NCBI GenBank assembly: GCA_016286165.1
Contig: JAEESE010000002.1
Coordinates: forward strand, 124,001 to 188,000
From: Bacteroidaceae bacterium
GTDB taxonomy: Bacteria > Bacteroidota > Bacteroidia > Bacteroidales > Bacteroidaceae
Reading direction: 5' to 3'
Length of the DNA stretch: 64,000 bases
Positions 18,901 through 27,508 of the stretch are shown piece by piece (the stretch's first letter is position 1; each line of letters starts with the position of its first letter). A model generated the notes under the pieces. That model was given only the letters and a program-made list of their open reading frames with translations. It had not been told where the DNA came from and did no database searches. The translations under genes were made by a program, and so were the position numbers.

Positions 18901-19566
18901 AAAGTCATACGCATAATCGGCATATGCCAGATACACTTCTTTCAACTCATTGAGCGCAGCCACTATTTCGCTGGCCAATTCGCAGGGATAAAGCTGAATC
19001 TCTGCGCAATGCCAGTAGTGCTTTCCGCTGTTAGTCTCCTCACCGTAGATGCGCAGATACTGCTTTTCTTGTGTGTCGAAACCAGCCGTATTCAGCGTCT
19101 CACCAGGTTTGCTGTAAGGCGTCTCAGCCTCTAAGAGAAGTACCCAGTCAGTCTCTGGGGCGTCTGGGTCATCGGCACCATAGATAGACCATTTGGTCAC
19201 ATGTTCCGTAGTGCTCTCTGCCGTGGAGTTATATCTATGCCAACGGCGTGTGAACTTCATGGACACCATGGTGTGTACAGGCTCGTTCAAAGCCACCTGA
19301 ACATATTGCCTGTCGGTGTTGTTGCTCCATGTCGAGTGCCAATAAGTTTCTACATCCCAGTCAATTAGATGCGACAAGTCGCCTTCCCACGTGGCGCCTG
19401 CATCAGAATAGAAATTGCTACAGCTCCAAGGCGAACTCAGCTGGTCTACATCAGTAATCAGAGGGTGCATTTCATCGAGTTCATAGTCCGAGCCCGATTG
19501 CTGTGCAAATGCTGCAGAACATAGCAATGCCGCGAACAATAAGAGTAAAAACTTGGATTGTTTCAT
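15964..19566 (-). CDS. secreted discoidin-domain protein with sorting-like C-terminus (1200 aa)
   Basis: No catalytic domain is recognisable. A signal peptide (MKQSKFLLLLFAALLCSAAFA) is followed by two similar F5/8-type C (discoidin) modules at about 32-195 and 497-675. Both contain the signature WSxxNxxxxHYLQ-like strand, YGADxPD and QKQYLR(I/F) repeats, and end in WHxAE(I/F)QLYPC/G. Between and after them are trefoil-like modules (YYRIRHALHF; WYRIRFGTEQEYAEHNW) and helical linkers. The C-terminus (EIYTVDGRLV...PGIYIVNGMKVVIK) matches that of the GH20 and the 2424-residue proteins. The likely role is glycan binding at the surface or in the medium (inference). It lies 74 bp upstream of the GH20 gene and may share its transcript. 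The 320-bp gap and terminator on its other side suggest it starts a separate unit from susCDEF. Confidence 0.8.
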   Translation of the reverse strand: MKQSKFLLLLFAALLCSAAFAQQSGSDYELDEMHPLITDVDQLSSPWSCSNFYSDAGATWEGDLSHLIDWDVETYWHSTWSNNTDRQYVQVALNEPVHTMVSMKFTRRWHRYNSTAESTTEHVTKWSIYGADDPDAPETDWVLLLEAETPYSKPGETLNTAGFDTQEKQYLRIYGEETNSGKHYWHCAEIQLYPCELASEIVAALNELKEVYLAYADYAYDFEANVGTAAGQYPAETVTAFVAALNEANAVVDGGGSFTAAEVRALSQTIKTTYQAVLDSLIPFTLADGYYRIRHALHFINDDQEVSKYMYSQLSNDMITARWYTPADLNTDCPSLWKVTNQDGFFDIVNCATNARFDAWDSGSLTMSVGSTNLIAVELVENIDGDPCVTLRVASQIDNNRAFFHPLNHGISASTLIGSGTGDVLIGWANDQYKVSEWVFEPVDEATAQAIIEAYGPYAEHKQLVENFTALRDEATTKLDIAKDLSANIDESSPFITEVDQLSSPWSAPHDFEGNIAHLTDNDPLTYWHTDWSDNAHWHYLQVELYKPVYDLMAMRYVRRLYKYNSTDLCVNDHVTVWAVYGADEPDTEDEDWVLLAELPTPYTAPGEEITAAFNPQGKQYLRFIAKNTNSGNRWWHAAEFQLYPGHIIDPATSQYHMMGSVGTTLNDVLAPLKDIDPETITRSQYEALLAAFEPFDAVFVDPAPLRTKIVEVKSAAEIIVEGTDPGCWAPGNDVARQLQQAIKDAEVYDAAGQYTESMSQQLIDNLDAKLKGITAAANPILPGKWYRIRFGTEQEYAEHNWPTGGNETQYRTVNGEATEAVINEANFGKYMTVAKLNRVTDEDEGGEFTCNVITPMEKEQIAIDDQLYFDALDDITDPDMALFRFISVGDNEFYIQNKATGLYLQKKIDNNDGIYLSLHPSVFSQEVTGWGQNALFIKTLSGEQQNPLHFARNTNVVITYGGYGNSDGRRGCFYIETAGDVASSYAQNTTNLKVWDGAMIARCYPISLATTDASQGDLYAVASVERVDAEVTVTLRPMADGEVAAGRPFIYVKNGYYIPAEERTEGDEPTLVPITFGSTVVKEPQNSGALKGVFTRTNVDAGVLLVGEENFKGADSSTAIATDGAYISTDDSYSSSDEVFIIYDTTPEDGIIDALQEVFRNGEIYTVDGRLVNRNGNISSLRGAQPGIYIVNGMKVVIK

Positions 19567-19887
19567 AGAAATAGTGTTAGTCTTGGAAATGTCATTAGTG
19601 TTCCGTTAAAATCAGAATGTGCTGCTGTAACTTGTTATATTATATAATGTATTGCACAGCTATTTGAAATAAACGGATTTGATGTAAAGCATAAGTTTAC
19701 TTTAAATAAAGACTGAAATCCTTATTTCATTTTCAGTTCGTTAGAAAATGTTATGAATAAGAATCTTATCTATTTGCAGTTATAACGGGACTGTAGTGGT
19801 TTACTATAAAAGATAAAAAGCCCATAGGAGCTCTTCACGGAACTCCTAAGGGTATTTTGAGAAGAAGTCTTAAGGACTTCTGGGTGT
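19567..19887. other. intergenic region between susF-like gene and discoidin gene
   Basis: 321 bp without a gene. The distal part (19808-19852) is a terminator for the susF-like gene. The remainder is AT-rich and presumably holds the promoter of the discoidin-protein gene. The only near match to a -7 box on the minus strand is TAGCTGTGC (around 19655-19663), with one mismatch, so I do not call it. No repeat array is seen here. Confidence 0.6.
19808..19852 (-). terminator. intrinsic terminator of the susC-susF unit
   Basis: A 10-bp stem with one mismatch, CCCATAGGAG (19821-19830) against CTCCTAAGGG (19843-19852), with a 12-nt loop. On the minus strand it is followed by CTTTTTATCTTTT. It lies 35 bp beyond the stop codon at 19888. 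Confidence 0.8.
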
Positions 19888-21312
19888 TCACTCTATGGTA
19901 CAGTAGATGTTATCGCTTGTCTTGCGAGTAGGATAGAGCTTGATAATCGAGCCAACAGCAGAGATGTTGTCACCATTGCCGACGAGATTGTTCAGATCGC
20001 CACCGAGGTTAATACCCCAATCGTTGTTGGCCGTGAATTTCCAGCCGTTGGCCGTCACGCCTGCAGCACGGATGACATAGCAGAAATTCTCCGCATCCCA
20101 TGTCATCTGCTGAGCATCGTCGCCAGGATTCCATCCGTTGAAGTCGCCAACGAGGTTCATGTTGGTGATGCGCACGGCGTTGAGCGTGAGAGCAGACAAG
20201 TCGAGGTTGACGAAGTAGACGCCCTCACCTGCAGTAGCCTTGATGTTACCACCGCCATCTGCGAAATCGCCGCTGATGCCACCCGTGAAGGTGCCGCTGT
20301 TGATCTCGTTGTCCCAAGAGCCTGCTTCGCGTTGGAACTTGAACTCGTTGCCCCAACCATTCGGGTCGGCACAATAGACATAGCCTGTGTAGAGGCCGTC
20401 GCCTTGATGCGCCAACTTTTGGTCGGCAACGCTCCAACCGTCGGTAGCACCGATGAAGTACACGAATGGCTTGAAGTTGACTGCCGTGTAGGACCAAGTG
20501 AGGTCTAACATATTAAAGGTAACGTCGTAGAAGAGTGCACCTTCGACCGCCGTGATGACAAGGTTACCGCCAGCATTGTGGTAGACAAAAGTTCCTTCTT
20601 CCTCGCCTGCAGTCAGGCACTCGCTCCAGTCGCCTCCGAGACCGCTTTCAGGCGTCATCTTGAACTCTATGTTGCCGCCGTCCTCGGGCGCAGGAATGCG
20701 CATGGTGAAAGTCGGATTGTCATAAGGATCGGAGCCATCGTTGGAGAGTTTATAGGAGGTGTTGGTATTGTCCCAGCCATTGATGCTGCCAGTCAAGTAG
20801 TAAGCAGGCTCTATGACAGGAGCCACGGGGGTCACCTTCAGTGCGGAAGCAATGGTATTGGACTTCAGACAGATGGATTTATCCTCAGACGTAGAGACCT
20901 TGGCGTAGACCTCCAATACGATTTCGCGAGCAGAGGGACGCATTCCGTAGAACGCATTCACAGCCGCTTGCAGGTCATCGACGGAAACGCAACCATCAGT
21001 GGTGACATCTACGTCGTAAGAAGCCTCGACGATTTGAGCGCCACTATCGTCAGTGCTGCATTTCATGAGTTTGCCCACATAAGAATCAAGGGCAAAGCCA
21101 TCGGGGACAGAAACCATGGGATCAATGACCTTCACTTGATCATCGGTCACCTCGGCGAGGTTTACTTCTACAGCGTCTATTGTAGAGGTCAGCACGACCT
21201 CTACGGCTTCTTCGGGCTCGTTGCTCTGAGGACTCGACCAATTGTCGAAGTCCTCATTGCAGGAGATGGTAAGAGCTGCTAAAGCACAGCCATATAATAA
21301 TTTCTTAAACAT
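19888..21312 (-). CDS. SusF/SusE-type outer-membrane starch-binding lipoprotein (474 aa)
   Basis: A surface lipoprotein that binds starch next to SusD. The lipobox is seen in MFKKLLYGCALAALTISCNEDFDNW (TISC). Residues about 25-160 form an N-terminal Ig-like SusE-type segment (DSYVGKLMKCSTDD...SAREIVLEVYAKV). Three starch-binding modules follow, each opening with a Trp-containing signature: YYLTGSINGWDN (about 168), VYFIGATDGWSV (about 285) and MNLVGDFNGWNP (about 390). The length matches SusF/SusE proteins (about 390-485 aa). The gene follows the SusE-like gene by 34 bp and is the last of the susC-D-E-F run, being followed by a terminator. Whether it is called SusE or SusF is arbitrary from sequence alone; three modules favour SusF. 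Confidence 0.88.
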   Translation of the reverse strand: MFKKLLYGCALAALTISCNEDFDNWSSPQSNEPEEAVEVVLTSTIDAVEVNLAEVTDDQVKVIDPMVSVPDGFALDSYVGKLMKCSTDDSGAQIVEASYDVDVTTDGCVSVDDLQAAVNAFYGMRPSAREIVLEVYAKVSTSEDKSICLKSNTIASALKVTPVAPVIEPAYYLTGSINGWDNTNTSYKLSNDGSDPYDNPTFTMRIPAPEDGGNIEFKMTPESGLGGDWSECLTAGEEEGTFVYHNAGGNLVITAVEGALFYDVTFNMLDLTWSYTAVNFKPFVYFIGATDGWSVADQKLAHQGDGLYTGYVYCADPNGWGNEFKFQREAGSWDNEINSGTFTGGISGDFADGGGNIKATAGEGVYFVNLDLSALTLNAVRITNMNLVGDFNGWNPGDDAQQMTWDAENFCYVIRAAGVTANGWKFTANNDWGINLGGDLNNLVGNGDNISAVGSIIKLYPTRKTSDNIYCTIE

Positions 21313-21346
21313 AATAGTTCATTTGTTTAGGGTTAACGACTCTTTA

Positions 21347-22537
21347 TTAGTTTCCCGTTCTTTCGAAACGGAAGAGACCTGTGATGTCATTGAAGTAGAT
21401 ATTGAAGTTTCCGCCTTCGGAGATATAGAGGTTATCGCCGTTGCCAACTCCATTGCCGTAGTAACCGTAGGAGAGTTGCGTGAACTTGCCGCCCCAGTTG
21501 AAGTCCCAAGAGCCGACCTGTTTGAACTTCACCTCTGCGCCCGTTTCAAGGGTGATGTTGATGAACCAATCGTGGTTCTCACAGACGGAAGTGATAGGAG
21601 TCAGTTCGGTGTCACCCCAGCCGTTGAACGAGCCAGCGAGGGCAATGCCATCGAAGACCTTGGCAGAACCCGTGTACTCGGTAATGACAGGTGTGCTGGT
21701 CTTGGTATCGAGCGTGATGAGATAAACGCCATCGGTAGGCACACTAATGTTGGCAGAACCACCATCATTGAGTTTGAACTCGCCAAAGCTGTCACCCTGA
21801 CCAATCTGTACAGCCCAGTTATCGTCGGGCGAACCACGGAACTTGAAGCCTGCAGACGTGAGGTAACCAGCCCAGAAGATTTCACCCGTACCAGTAGCGT
21901 AGTCATAGTTGCTTTCCTGGCTGAGGTACATCGGTTGACAGCCGGTAGGCACAACGCTGCCCCACGAACCATCGCCAATGCATGAACCTGTGAGATACCA
22001 CAAGATCGGGTCGGCGGCCACGAGGGTCTGGAAATAAGGAGAAGTCTTCACCTTAACCACGTTGGAGTAGATGACGTCGGTGGAAGGCGTTTGTGCGGAG
22101 ATGCGGAAATAGACGTCGACAATCTCGGGAACATTGGCAGCCGAGGAGGCTCCAAGGAGTGTCATGAGGTTGCGGTTGATGTCGGCGACGTTAATCGAAT
22201 CACGGCATACGCTAAGCGGCTCGTCCTCCTGAATATAATTGAGAACAGTGTTACCTTCATCGTCAATGGTCGACGTGAACTGGTCGTCAAGGCCATACTG
22301 GACATAGTAGGTGACTGCTGCAGGGAAGCCACCATAGTCGGGTTGCGACCAGGTGATGACAAACGGGGCCGTAGTAGCCTCAAGATCCAGCACGGATGAA
22401 GCTACCGACGGAGTGTTGAGCACAAAGCTCTCAGGCATGTGAAGGGTAGGATTGGAGCCATTGTCGTCTGAGCAAGACGAGAACGCAATCATTCCGAGCC
22501 CTGCAAGCACTGGTGCAATAATATATTTGAGTTTCAT
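21347..22537 (-). CDS. susE: SusE-like outer-membrane starch-binding lipoprotein (396 aa)
   Basis: A lipoprotein with lipobox FSSC in MKLKYIIAPVLAGLGMIAFSSCSDDNG. It has a fibronectin/Ig-like N-terminal SusE domain (about 35-175: LDLEATTAPFVITWSQPDYGGFPAAV, split at the first strand). Two starch-binding modules follow, at about 180-285 (WYLTGSCIGDGSWGS) and 290-396 (IALAGSFNGWGD). The C-terminus FRFERTGN is typical of the family. Its length is close to that of B. thetaiotaomicron SusE (387 aa, from general knowledge). It lies between susD (21 bp) and the susF-like gene (34 bp), consistent with a single susCDEF transcript. Its role is to bind starch and tune oligosaccharide length passed to SusCD (known of the family). 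Confidence 0.9.
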   Translation of the reverse strand: MKLKYIIAPVLAGLGMIAFSSCSDDNGSNPTLHMPESFVLNTPSVASSVLDLEATTAPFVITWSQPDYGGFPAAVTYYVQYGLDDQFTSTIDDEGNTVLNYIQEDEPLSVCRDSINVADINRNLMTLLGASSAANVPEIVDVYFRISAQTPSTDVIYSNVVKVKTSPYFQTLVAADPILWYLTGSCIGDGSWGSVVPTGCQPMYLSQESNYDYATGTGEIFWAGYLTSAGFKFRGSPDDNWAVQIGQGDSFGEFKLNDGGSANISVPTDGVYLITLDTKTSTPVITEYTGSAKVFDGIALAGSFNGWGDTELTPITSVCENHDWFINITLETGAEVKFKQVGSWDFNWGGKFTQLSYGYYGNGVGNGDNLYISEGGNFNIYFNDITGLFRFERTGN

Positions 22538-22558
22538 AGTCGTTACTGTTTTTTCGGA

Positions 22559-24151
22559 TTAATAGCCATCGTTCTGCTTGAGATTTGTATTCACGTCGAG
22601 GTCAGTAGCAGGCAGACCATAGACATTGAAGTTGGACGAGAAAGAGCCTCCACCAGGAATACCGTTCATGAATTCCCAGAGGTACTCTGACTGACCGCCA
22701 AAGCGTCCGAAGCGCACGAGGTCCATACGGCGACGGCCCTCGAACCAGAACTCACGAGACCACTCGTCGAGAACATCGTCGAGCGTGTAGGTTGCCTCCT
22801 GCTTTGCGTTGGCACGCTCACGCAATTTGTTGATATAGGCTGTAGCAGTTGAATTCTGCCCGTTCTTGCGGATGGAAGCCTCGGCGTAAGTAAGGTAAGC
22901 CTCAGCAACACGCAACAGCGGCAGGTCGGTGTCGACGAAATTAATGGCGCTAGCAGCTTTGCCATCGGAGCGAACATTACGGAACTTGACGCAACTGAAA
23001 CCTTCGTCGGCCTTCTCTTCAGTGATGTACGGCTTGTAGTCCTTGCCATAGAAAAGGGCGCGATCGTCCTTGGCTGCGGCAATCATCTCAGCGAGATTAT
23101 CGGTCTGAGGTGCAGCTTGGCTGCCGAAGAATTTCTCAAGGAGTTTACCCTTAACACGGGCACACTTTGTCCAGCTGTGATTAGTGCCAGAGGGCACAGC
23201 TACATCCTCAGCCTCGCCATAGCTGGCAAACACGAGGAAGTTCATGGCGTCATAGCTTTGGGTCTGCAGCCCATCCATCAGAGCAGGAAGAATAGCTTCA
23301 TACTGGGCGCCGTTCTCATTATTGTCAGCGAGGAAGAGCATCTGATAAGCCGAGAAACCATTCTTGCCATCTTTGTTGAGGTGGTAGTAAGAGCTGTTGA
23401 TAACCTTCTCGGCATATTCCATAGCCTCGGCCCATTTCTCTGTACCAGTGTAAACCTGAGCATTGAGGTAGAGGCGGGCCAGCAGCAGGTTGGCAGCAGC
23501 CTTGTCCACACGGCCATAAGTGTTGGTGCCATCGTCGGCCAAGTCATTATAGACAGCTTTCAACTCAGACTCGCAGAAGGCGAACAGTTCGGGACGGGTG
23601 TAGTAAGGAGCAAGTTCTGCCGAAACTTTCGTCGACATGGGGCCTGCACCATAGAGGTCCATCACGTACATATAATTGAGCGCACGGATGAGCCGAACCT
23701 CAGCCACCTTACGCGCATCGCTGACCTGCTCGATGTATGAATTGCACAATGTAATCGTGAAGTACAAACGATAGTACATGGCAAACGAAAAAGTATTGCT
23801 CGCCGAGAAGTCGTTGTGAAGCAACTCAGGCACACCAGCGTCAGACCAAAGCCATCCTGCCTCATCGGAAGTGAACTCGTTGAGCGACCAAGCCATACGA
23901 TAGAAACCCGACATACCCTCGTTATCGAAAATCTCACGCGGGATATCACCGTTGCCTGCGCCTCCCGCCTGACCCGTGAGGGAAAAGCTGGCATAAATCT
24001 TGTTGAAGAGGGCATCCTCGTCAAGCACCATTGTCTGCTGAGGGTTGATGGGCGTGACATCAAGGTCGCCTACGCAAGAGGTCAAAGTCCCACCAACAGC
24101 CATCGCAACGATGGTTGCAGACAGAAAAGAATTCTTTATACTGATTTTCAT
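22559..24151 (-). CDS. susD: SusD/RagB family outer-membrane starch-binding lipoprotein (530 aa)
   Basis: The SusD lid of the SusCD importer. A lipobox is seen in GGTLTSCVGDLDVTP, with the family's typical start after the Cys (DLDVTPINPQQ). The helical tetratricopeptide-like core has ALNYMYVMDLYGAGPMS and RLYLNAQVYTG. The C-terminal RagB/SusD signature is EFWFEGRRRMDLVRFGRF. The length of about 530 aa is standard. The gene sits 27 bp after susC and 21 bp before the susE-like gene. Binding of alpha-glucan rather than another glycan is inferred from the neighbouring amylase, susE/F and malQ. Confidence 0.95.
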   Translation of the reverse strand: MKISIKNSFLSATIVAMAVGGTLTSCVGDLDVTPINPQQTMVLDEDALFNKIYASFSLTGQAGGAGNGDIPREIFDNEGMSGFYRMAWSLNEFTSDEAGWLWSDAGVPELLHNDFSASNTFSFAMYYRLYFTITLCNSYIEQVSDARKVAEVRLIRALNYMYVMDLYGAGPMSTKVSAELAPYYTRPELFAFCESELKAVYNDLADDGTNTYGRVDKAAANLLLARLYLNAQVYTGTEKWAEAMEYAEKVINSSYYHLNKDGKNGFSAYQMLFLADNNENGAQYEAILPALMDGLQTQSYDAMNFLVFASYGEAEDVAVPSGTNHSWTKCARVKGKLLEKFFGSQAAPQTDNLAEMIAAAKDDRALFYGKDYKPYITEEKADEGFSCVKFRNVRSDGKAASAINFVDTDLPLLRVAEAYLTYAEASIRKNGQNSTATAYINKLRERANAKQEATYTLDDVLDEWSREFWFEGRRRMDLVRFGRFGGQSEYLWEFMNGIPGGGSFSSNFNVYGLPATDLDVNTNLKQNDGY

Positions 24152-24178
24152 TGTTGTAGTTATTTAGGATGGGACATT

Positions 24179-27100
24179 TTAGAAGTTAAGATTCACTCCG
24201 AGAATGCCAATGAACGGGCGCGGATAGATGGCACCATCATAGCCGCCACTGACTTCGGGGTCGATGCCTTTATACTTGGTGATCGTGAATACGTTCTGTG
24301 CGGTAGCATAGACGCGACCGGTGATGCCGCTCTTGCCAATATGATTGAATGAATAGCCTAAGGTGATGTTATCACACTTGAGGAAAGAGGCATTCTGGAC
24401 GAAGTAGTCGGACTGCGATGCGACGTTGTTCATCGCCTGCCAGTTCTTGTCGAGCTGATATTTAACGACGTTGTGCCAAGTGTTGCCATAATAAACGTAT
24501 GACTTGGAGACATCAGCACGATCACCAGCCTCAATGGAATTGTACAGGTAGTTATTCATGCTTGCACGGAGCGAGAAACCGAAATCCCAATTCTTGTAGG
24601 TCACCTTGGAGGAGAGTCCCATGATGACATCTGCATCGCCCTTCTTGTAAAAATACTTATCCTGTTCATTGATGACGCCATCGGCATTGCGGTCGACATA
24701 CTCGCCGTAGCGTGGCTGACCATTTTCGCCGTAGACCTGTTGGTAAACATAGAACGCGCTGACTGGATGCCCTTCGGCGTAAGCCATTACGGCTCCAGAA
24801 CCACCCGAGCCAATGGCTGCAAAGGCGTGGCCTATAGGAGCGCCATCGGTGGAAATGAGCTCATCAATTTTGTTCTTATTCCACGTAAGGTTGTATCCGA
24901 TTTCCCAATACCAATCCTTCGTCTGGATGGGGCGATAGACAAGTTGGGTTTCAACGCCCTGATTGTGGAGTGAACCGATGTTGCTCATAATGCGAGTTGA
25001 GAAGTTGGAACCCGCAGCAAGATTAACCGTATTCAGAAGGTCTGTCGTCTTACGATAGTAGTAGTCGACACTGGCCGTAAAGCGGTTCTTGAAGAATCCG
25101 AGGTCTATTCCAGCATTATAGGTCGTTGTCTTTTCCCACGTCAGTTCGGGATTATAACCCTCGGGGCGATAGGTAATGCCTGTTCCTGTTATAGGATAAT
25201 AGGCACCTGAGCCGCTGACTGTATAGTTTGCGATGTACTTGTAGTCGCCAATGCCTTCCTGCTGGCCAGTGATACCCCAGCCGAGACGCAGTTTGGCATC
25301 AGATACATTCTTGGCATCTTTGAGGAAGTTCTCTTCGTTGATTTTCCAAGCAAACGCAGCGGAGGGGAAGAGGCCCCAGCGGTTGTCTTTGTTGAAACGA
25401 GACGATCCATCATCACGAAGGGTAAAGGTGACGAGGTAACGGTCGAGCAGAGCGTAATTTAAGCGACCGAAGAATGAGACGAGGTAGTTCTCTGACTTAT
25501 AGAGTGAGTTCTTGGTATCGAAGTAGTCGGGATTAACGAGTTCGCCTGGATGTGTCAGATGAGTATACGGATAGTAGAGGGGATAGGAGTAGTCCGTCTT
25601 GATATGGAAATGCTGCCACTCATAACCGGCCATGACATCAATGTGATGAATGTCGTTGATATCCTTCAGATACTGAGCGTAAGCGCTGAGCGAGAGGTTA
25701 GTGCGGTCTTTCTCGTTCCAGCCCTTGCTACCATAATAGATATTTGAGGAATAGTCGAAGGGCTGTACCTCCTTGTCGCTATGGCCATGACCAAGATTCA
25801 TACCGCCGTTGACGTGAAGATGCAGATCCTCGAAGCCATGAATCTTATAGTCGATTTCCAAATTGCCAAGAAGATCGCGGCCTTTTCCGATGTTGGTCTG
25901 GTTCATCAGAGCGGCCACGGGGTTAGAGGCCGCCGTGTTGATGTAGCTGTGCGTCCATGTTGAATCGCCGAAGTCGGCGGTCGTGGGCCACTGCCAAAAT
26001 CCTCCATACTCAAAGGCCTCTTCACGATAGTCGTAGACAGGCTTTGTGGGATCCATGAAGAGCGCCCTGCCAACAGCAGAGGTGTTGGCAAATGAGTTAC
26101 GCTCAAAAGCCACCTTTGCGTTGAAGTTGACGCGGAGATGGTCATCGAGGAAACTCGGTGAGAGGTTCACGCTGGCCGTGTAACGATTGTAGTTGGAGGT
26201 CTTGAGCGTACCATCCTGATGGGTGTAGCCGACACTCACGCGGTAGGGCATGTTCTTAAAACCACCCGTTATCGTGACGTTGTGATCGGTGTTGACACCC
26301 GTGCGGTAGATTTCGTTCTGCCAGTCGGTGTTAGCGAACAGGTGCTTTCCAGAGACATCGTAATAGCCGAGATTGGCGTATTCATCAGTAGCCTGCCAAC
26401 CCGAATCGTCGCCTTCAAAGCCCGAAATGCGTTGTGTGAACTTCATGTATTCGCTTGCGCTCAGAACGTCCAGTTTCTTCACGTTCTTGCTAAAGCTAAC
26501 ATTGCCGCTATACGAAACCTTCGGACCGGAGTTCGCACGACCTTTCTTCGTGGTGATAATGATCACACCATTAGATGCACGACTACCATAGATGGCAGTT
26601 GCGGATGCGTCCTTCAGGACGGTGAAGCTCTCAATGTCTGCAGGATTAATCATCGACAGGGCATTGGAAGAACCTTCATTGGCACCGTAAGCGTCGAGTG
26701 CCAGTCCATCAATGACTATGAGAGGCTCATTGCTGGCGTTCAACGATGAGCCACCGCGGATGCGAATGGTAGCAGCGCCACCAGGCGTACCATCACCCGG
26801 AATGACAGACACACCGGCAATCTTACCTTGAATCATGTCTTGTGCGCTCGTCTGCAAGCCATGATTCATTTCATCGGGCTTAATGGCTATGACAGAACCT
26901 GTCATATCGTTCTTCTTAACTGTACCATAACCGATGACGACGACATCCTCGAGGACTTTAGAGTCCTCTTGCAACGTAACGTTTACGACAGGGCGGGCGG
27001 TGACAGTCACCGTCTGGAAGCCCATGAACGAGATGGTCAGCTGGCTGCCTTGCGGAGCCGTAATAGCAAAATTACCGTCGAAGTCCGACGTGGTGCCTCC

Positions 27101-27265
27101 TTCTTGTCCGATGACACGAATTGTAGCACCCATGACGGGTTCGCCGGTATCATCCTTGACGTTACCTTTGACATTTATCTGCGCAAAGGTGCCAAGTGAG
27201 ATGAAAAGCCCACATACGAGGGCAAGGATTCGCGAGGGAATCCTGATGTTTACCTGCTTCATCAT
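24179..27265 (-). CDS. susC: SusC/RagA family TonB-linked outer-membrane importer (1028 aa)
   Basis: A TonB-dependent transporter that carries oligosaccharides across the outer membrane with SusD. A signal peptide (ending SLGTFAQ) is followed by the carboxypeptidase-D regulatory-like domain (INVKGNVKDDTGEPVMGATI). Next come the SusC-specific segment EDVVVIGYGTVKKNDMTGSV, the plug (IRIRGGSSLNASNEPLIVIDG; SMINPADIESFTVLKDASATAIYGSR split here) and the 22-strand barrel. The C-terminus ends with aromatic Phe (GVNLNF). Length is normal for the family. It is first in the minus-strand susCDEF run and divergent from the LacI regulator gene, with an operator and a -7 box in the 260-bp region between their start codons. 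Confidence 0.96.
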   Translation of the reverse strand: MMKQVNIRIPSRILALVCGLFISLGTFAQINVKGNVKDDTGEPVMGATIRVIGQEGGTTSDFDGNFAITAPQGSQLTISFMGFQTVTVTARPVVNVTLQEDSKVLEDVVVIGYGTVKKNDMTGSVIAIKPDEMNHGLQTSAQDMIQGKIAGVSVIPGDGTPGGAATIRIRGGSSLNASNEPLIVIDGLALDAYGANEGSSNALSMINPADIESFTVLKDASATAIYGSRASNGVIIITTKKGRANSGPKVSYSGNVSFSKNVKKLDVLSASEYMKFTQRISGFEGDDSGWQATDEYANLGYYDVSGKHLFANTDWQNEIYRTGVNTDHNVTITGGFKNMPYRVSVGYTHQDGTLKTSNYNRYTASVNLSPSFLDDHLRVNFNAKVAFERNSFANTSAVGRALFMDPTKPVYDYREEAFEYGGFWQWPTTADFGDSTWTHSYINTAASNPVAALMNQTNIGKGRDLLGNLEIDYKIHGFEDLHLHVNGGMNLGHGHSDKEVQPFDYSSNIYYGSKGWNEKDRTNLSLSAYAQYLKDINDIHHIDVMAGYEWQHFHIKTDYSYPLYYPYTHLTHPGELVNPDYFDTKNSLYKSENYLVSFFGRLNYALLDRYLVTFTLRDDGSSRFNKDNRWGLFPSAAFAWKINEENFLKDAKNVSDAKLRLGWGITGQQEGIGDYKYIANYTVSGSGAYYPITGTGITYRPEGYNPELTWEKTTTYNAGIDLGFFKNRFTASVDYYYRKTTDLLNTVNLAAGSNFSTRIMSNIGSLHNQGVETQLVYRPIQTKDWYWEIGYNLTWNKNKIDELISTDGAPIGHAFAAIGSGGSGAVMAYAEGHPVSAFYVYQQVYGENGQPRYGEYVDRNADGVINEQDKYFYKKGDADVIMGLSSKVTYKNWDFGFSLRASMNNYLYNSIEAGDRADVSKSYVYYGNTWHNVVKYQLDKNWQAMNNVASQSDYFVQNASFLKCDNITLGYSFNHIGKSGITGRVYATAQNVFTITKYKGIDPEVSGGYDGAIYPRPFIGILGVNLNF

Positions 27266-27365
27266 GCTTGTTTTAATTTAGTTAGTAGACTGTTATTGTT
27301 ATAGATAAATGCTCGCAAGATATGGCCACAAGTCCGAAAAGGGCAAATTGTGACAATTTGATGTT

Positions 27366-27374
27366 GCAAAAGTA
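27366..27374 (-). promoter_or_regulatory. -7 box for susC
   Basis: The minus strand reads TACTTTTGC, an exact TAnnTTTGC match about 100 bp before the susC ATG, implying a leader of around 90-95 nt. No TTTG -33 box is seen at 19-21 bp spacing, as expected if a regulator helps recruit polymerase (inference). Confidence 0.6.
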
Positions 27375-27428
27375 GTTGCGTGTTCGATAAGGAGAAAGGA
27401 AGATTGACATAAATCAACAAAAAGAGTT

Positions 27429-27444
27429 GCGCAAACGATTGCAT
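27429..27444. promoter_or_regulatory. candidate LacI-family operator between susC and lacI-type gene
   Basis: GCAAACGATTGC at 27431-27442 has inverted arms GCAA/TTGC around a central CG. This is the typical form of LacI/GalR-family half-sites (family consensus like GCAAACGNTTGC). It lies about 60 bp upstream of the susC -7 box and about 60 bp upstream of the -7 box of the regulator gene, so it could serve both divergent promoters. Control by the adjacent regulator is inferred. Confidence 0.65.
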
Positions 27445-27499
27445 GCACGTCTAGTATATTTCTTAACTATCAATTAGTAACTTCGCACTACGTTTGTAT

Positions 27500-27508
27500 T
27501 ATTTTTGC
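27500..27508 (+). promoter_or_regulatory. -7 box for the LacI-type regulator gene
   Basis: TATTTTTGC is an exact TAnnTTTGC match ending 18 bp before the ATG at 27527. Its presence inside the 5' extension of the frame argues that translation starts at 27527 rather than at the upstream TTG. Confidence 0.55.

Noticed and set aside
20578..21985. Two plus-strand open frames of 234 and 247 codons
   Set aside because: They are antisense to the susF-like and susE-like genes and cross the gene boundary without any family resemblance.
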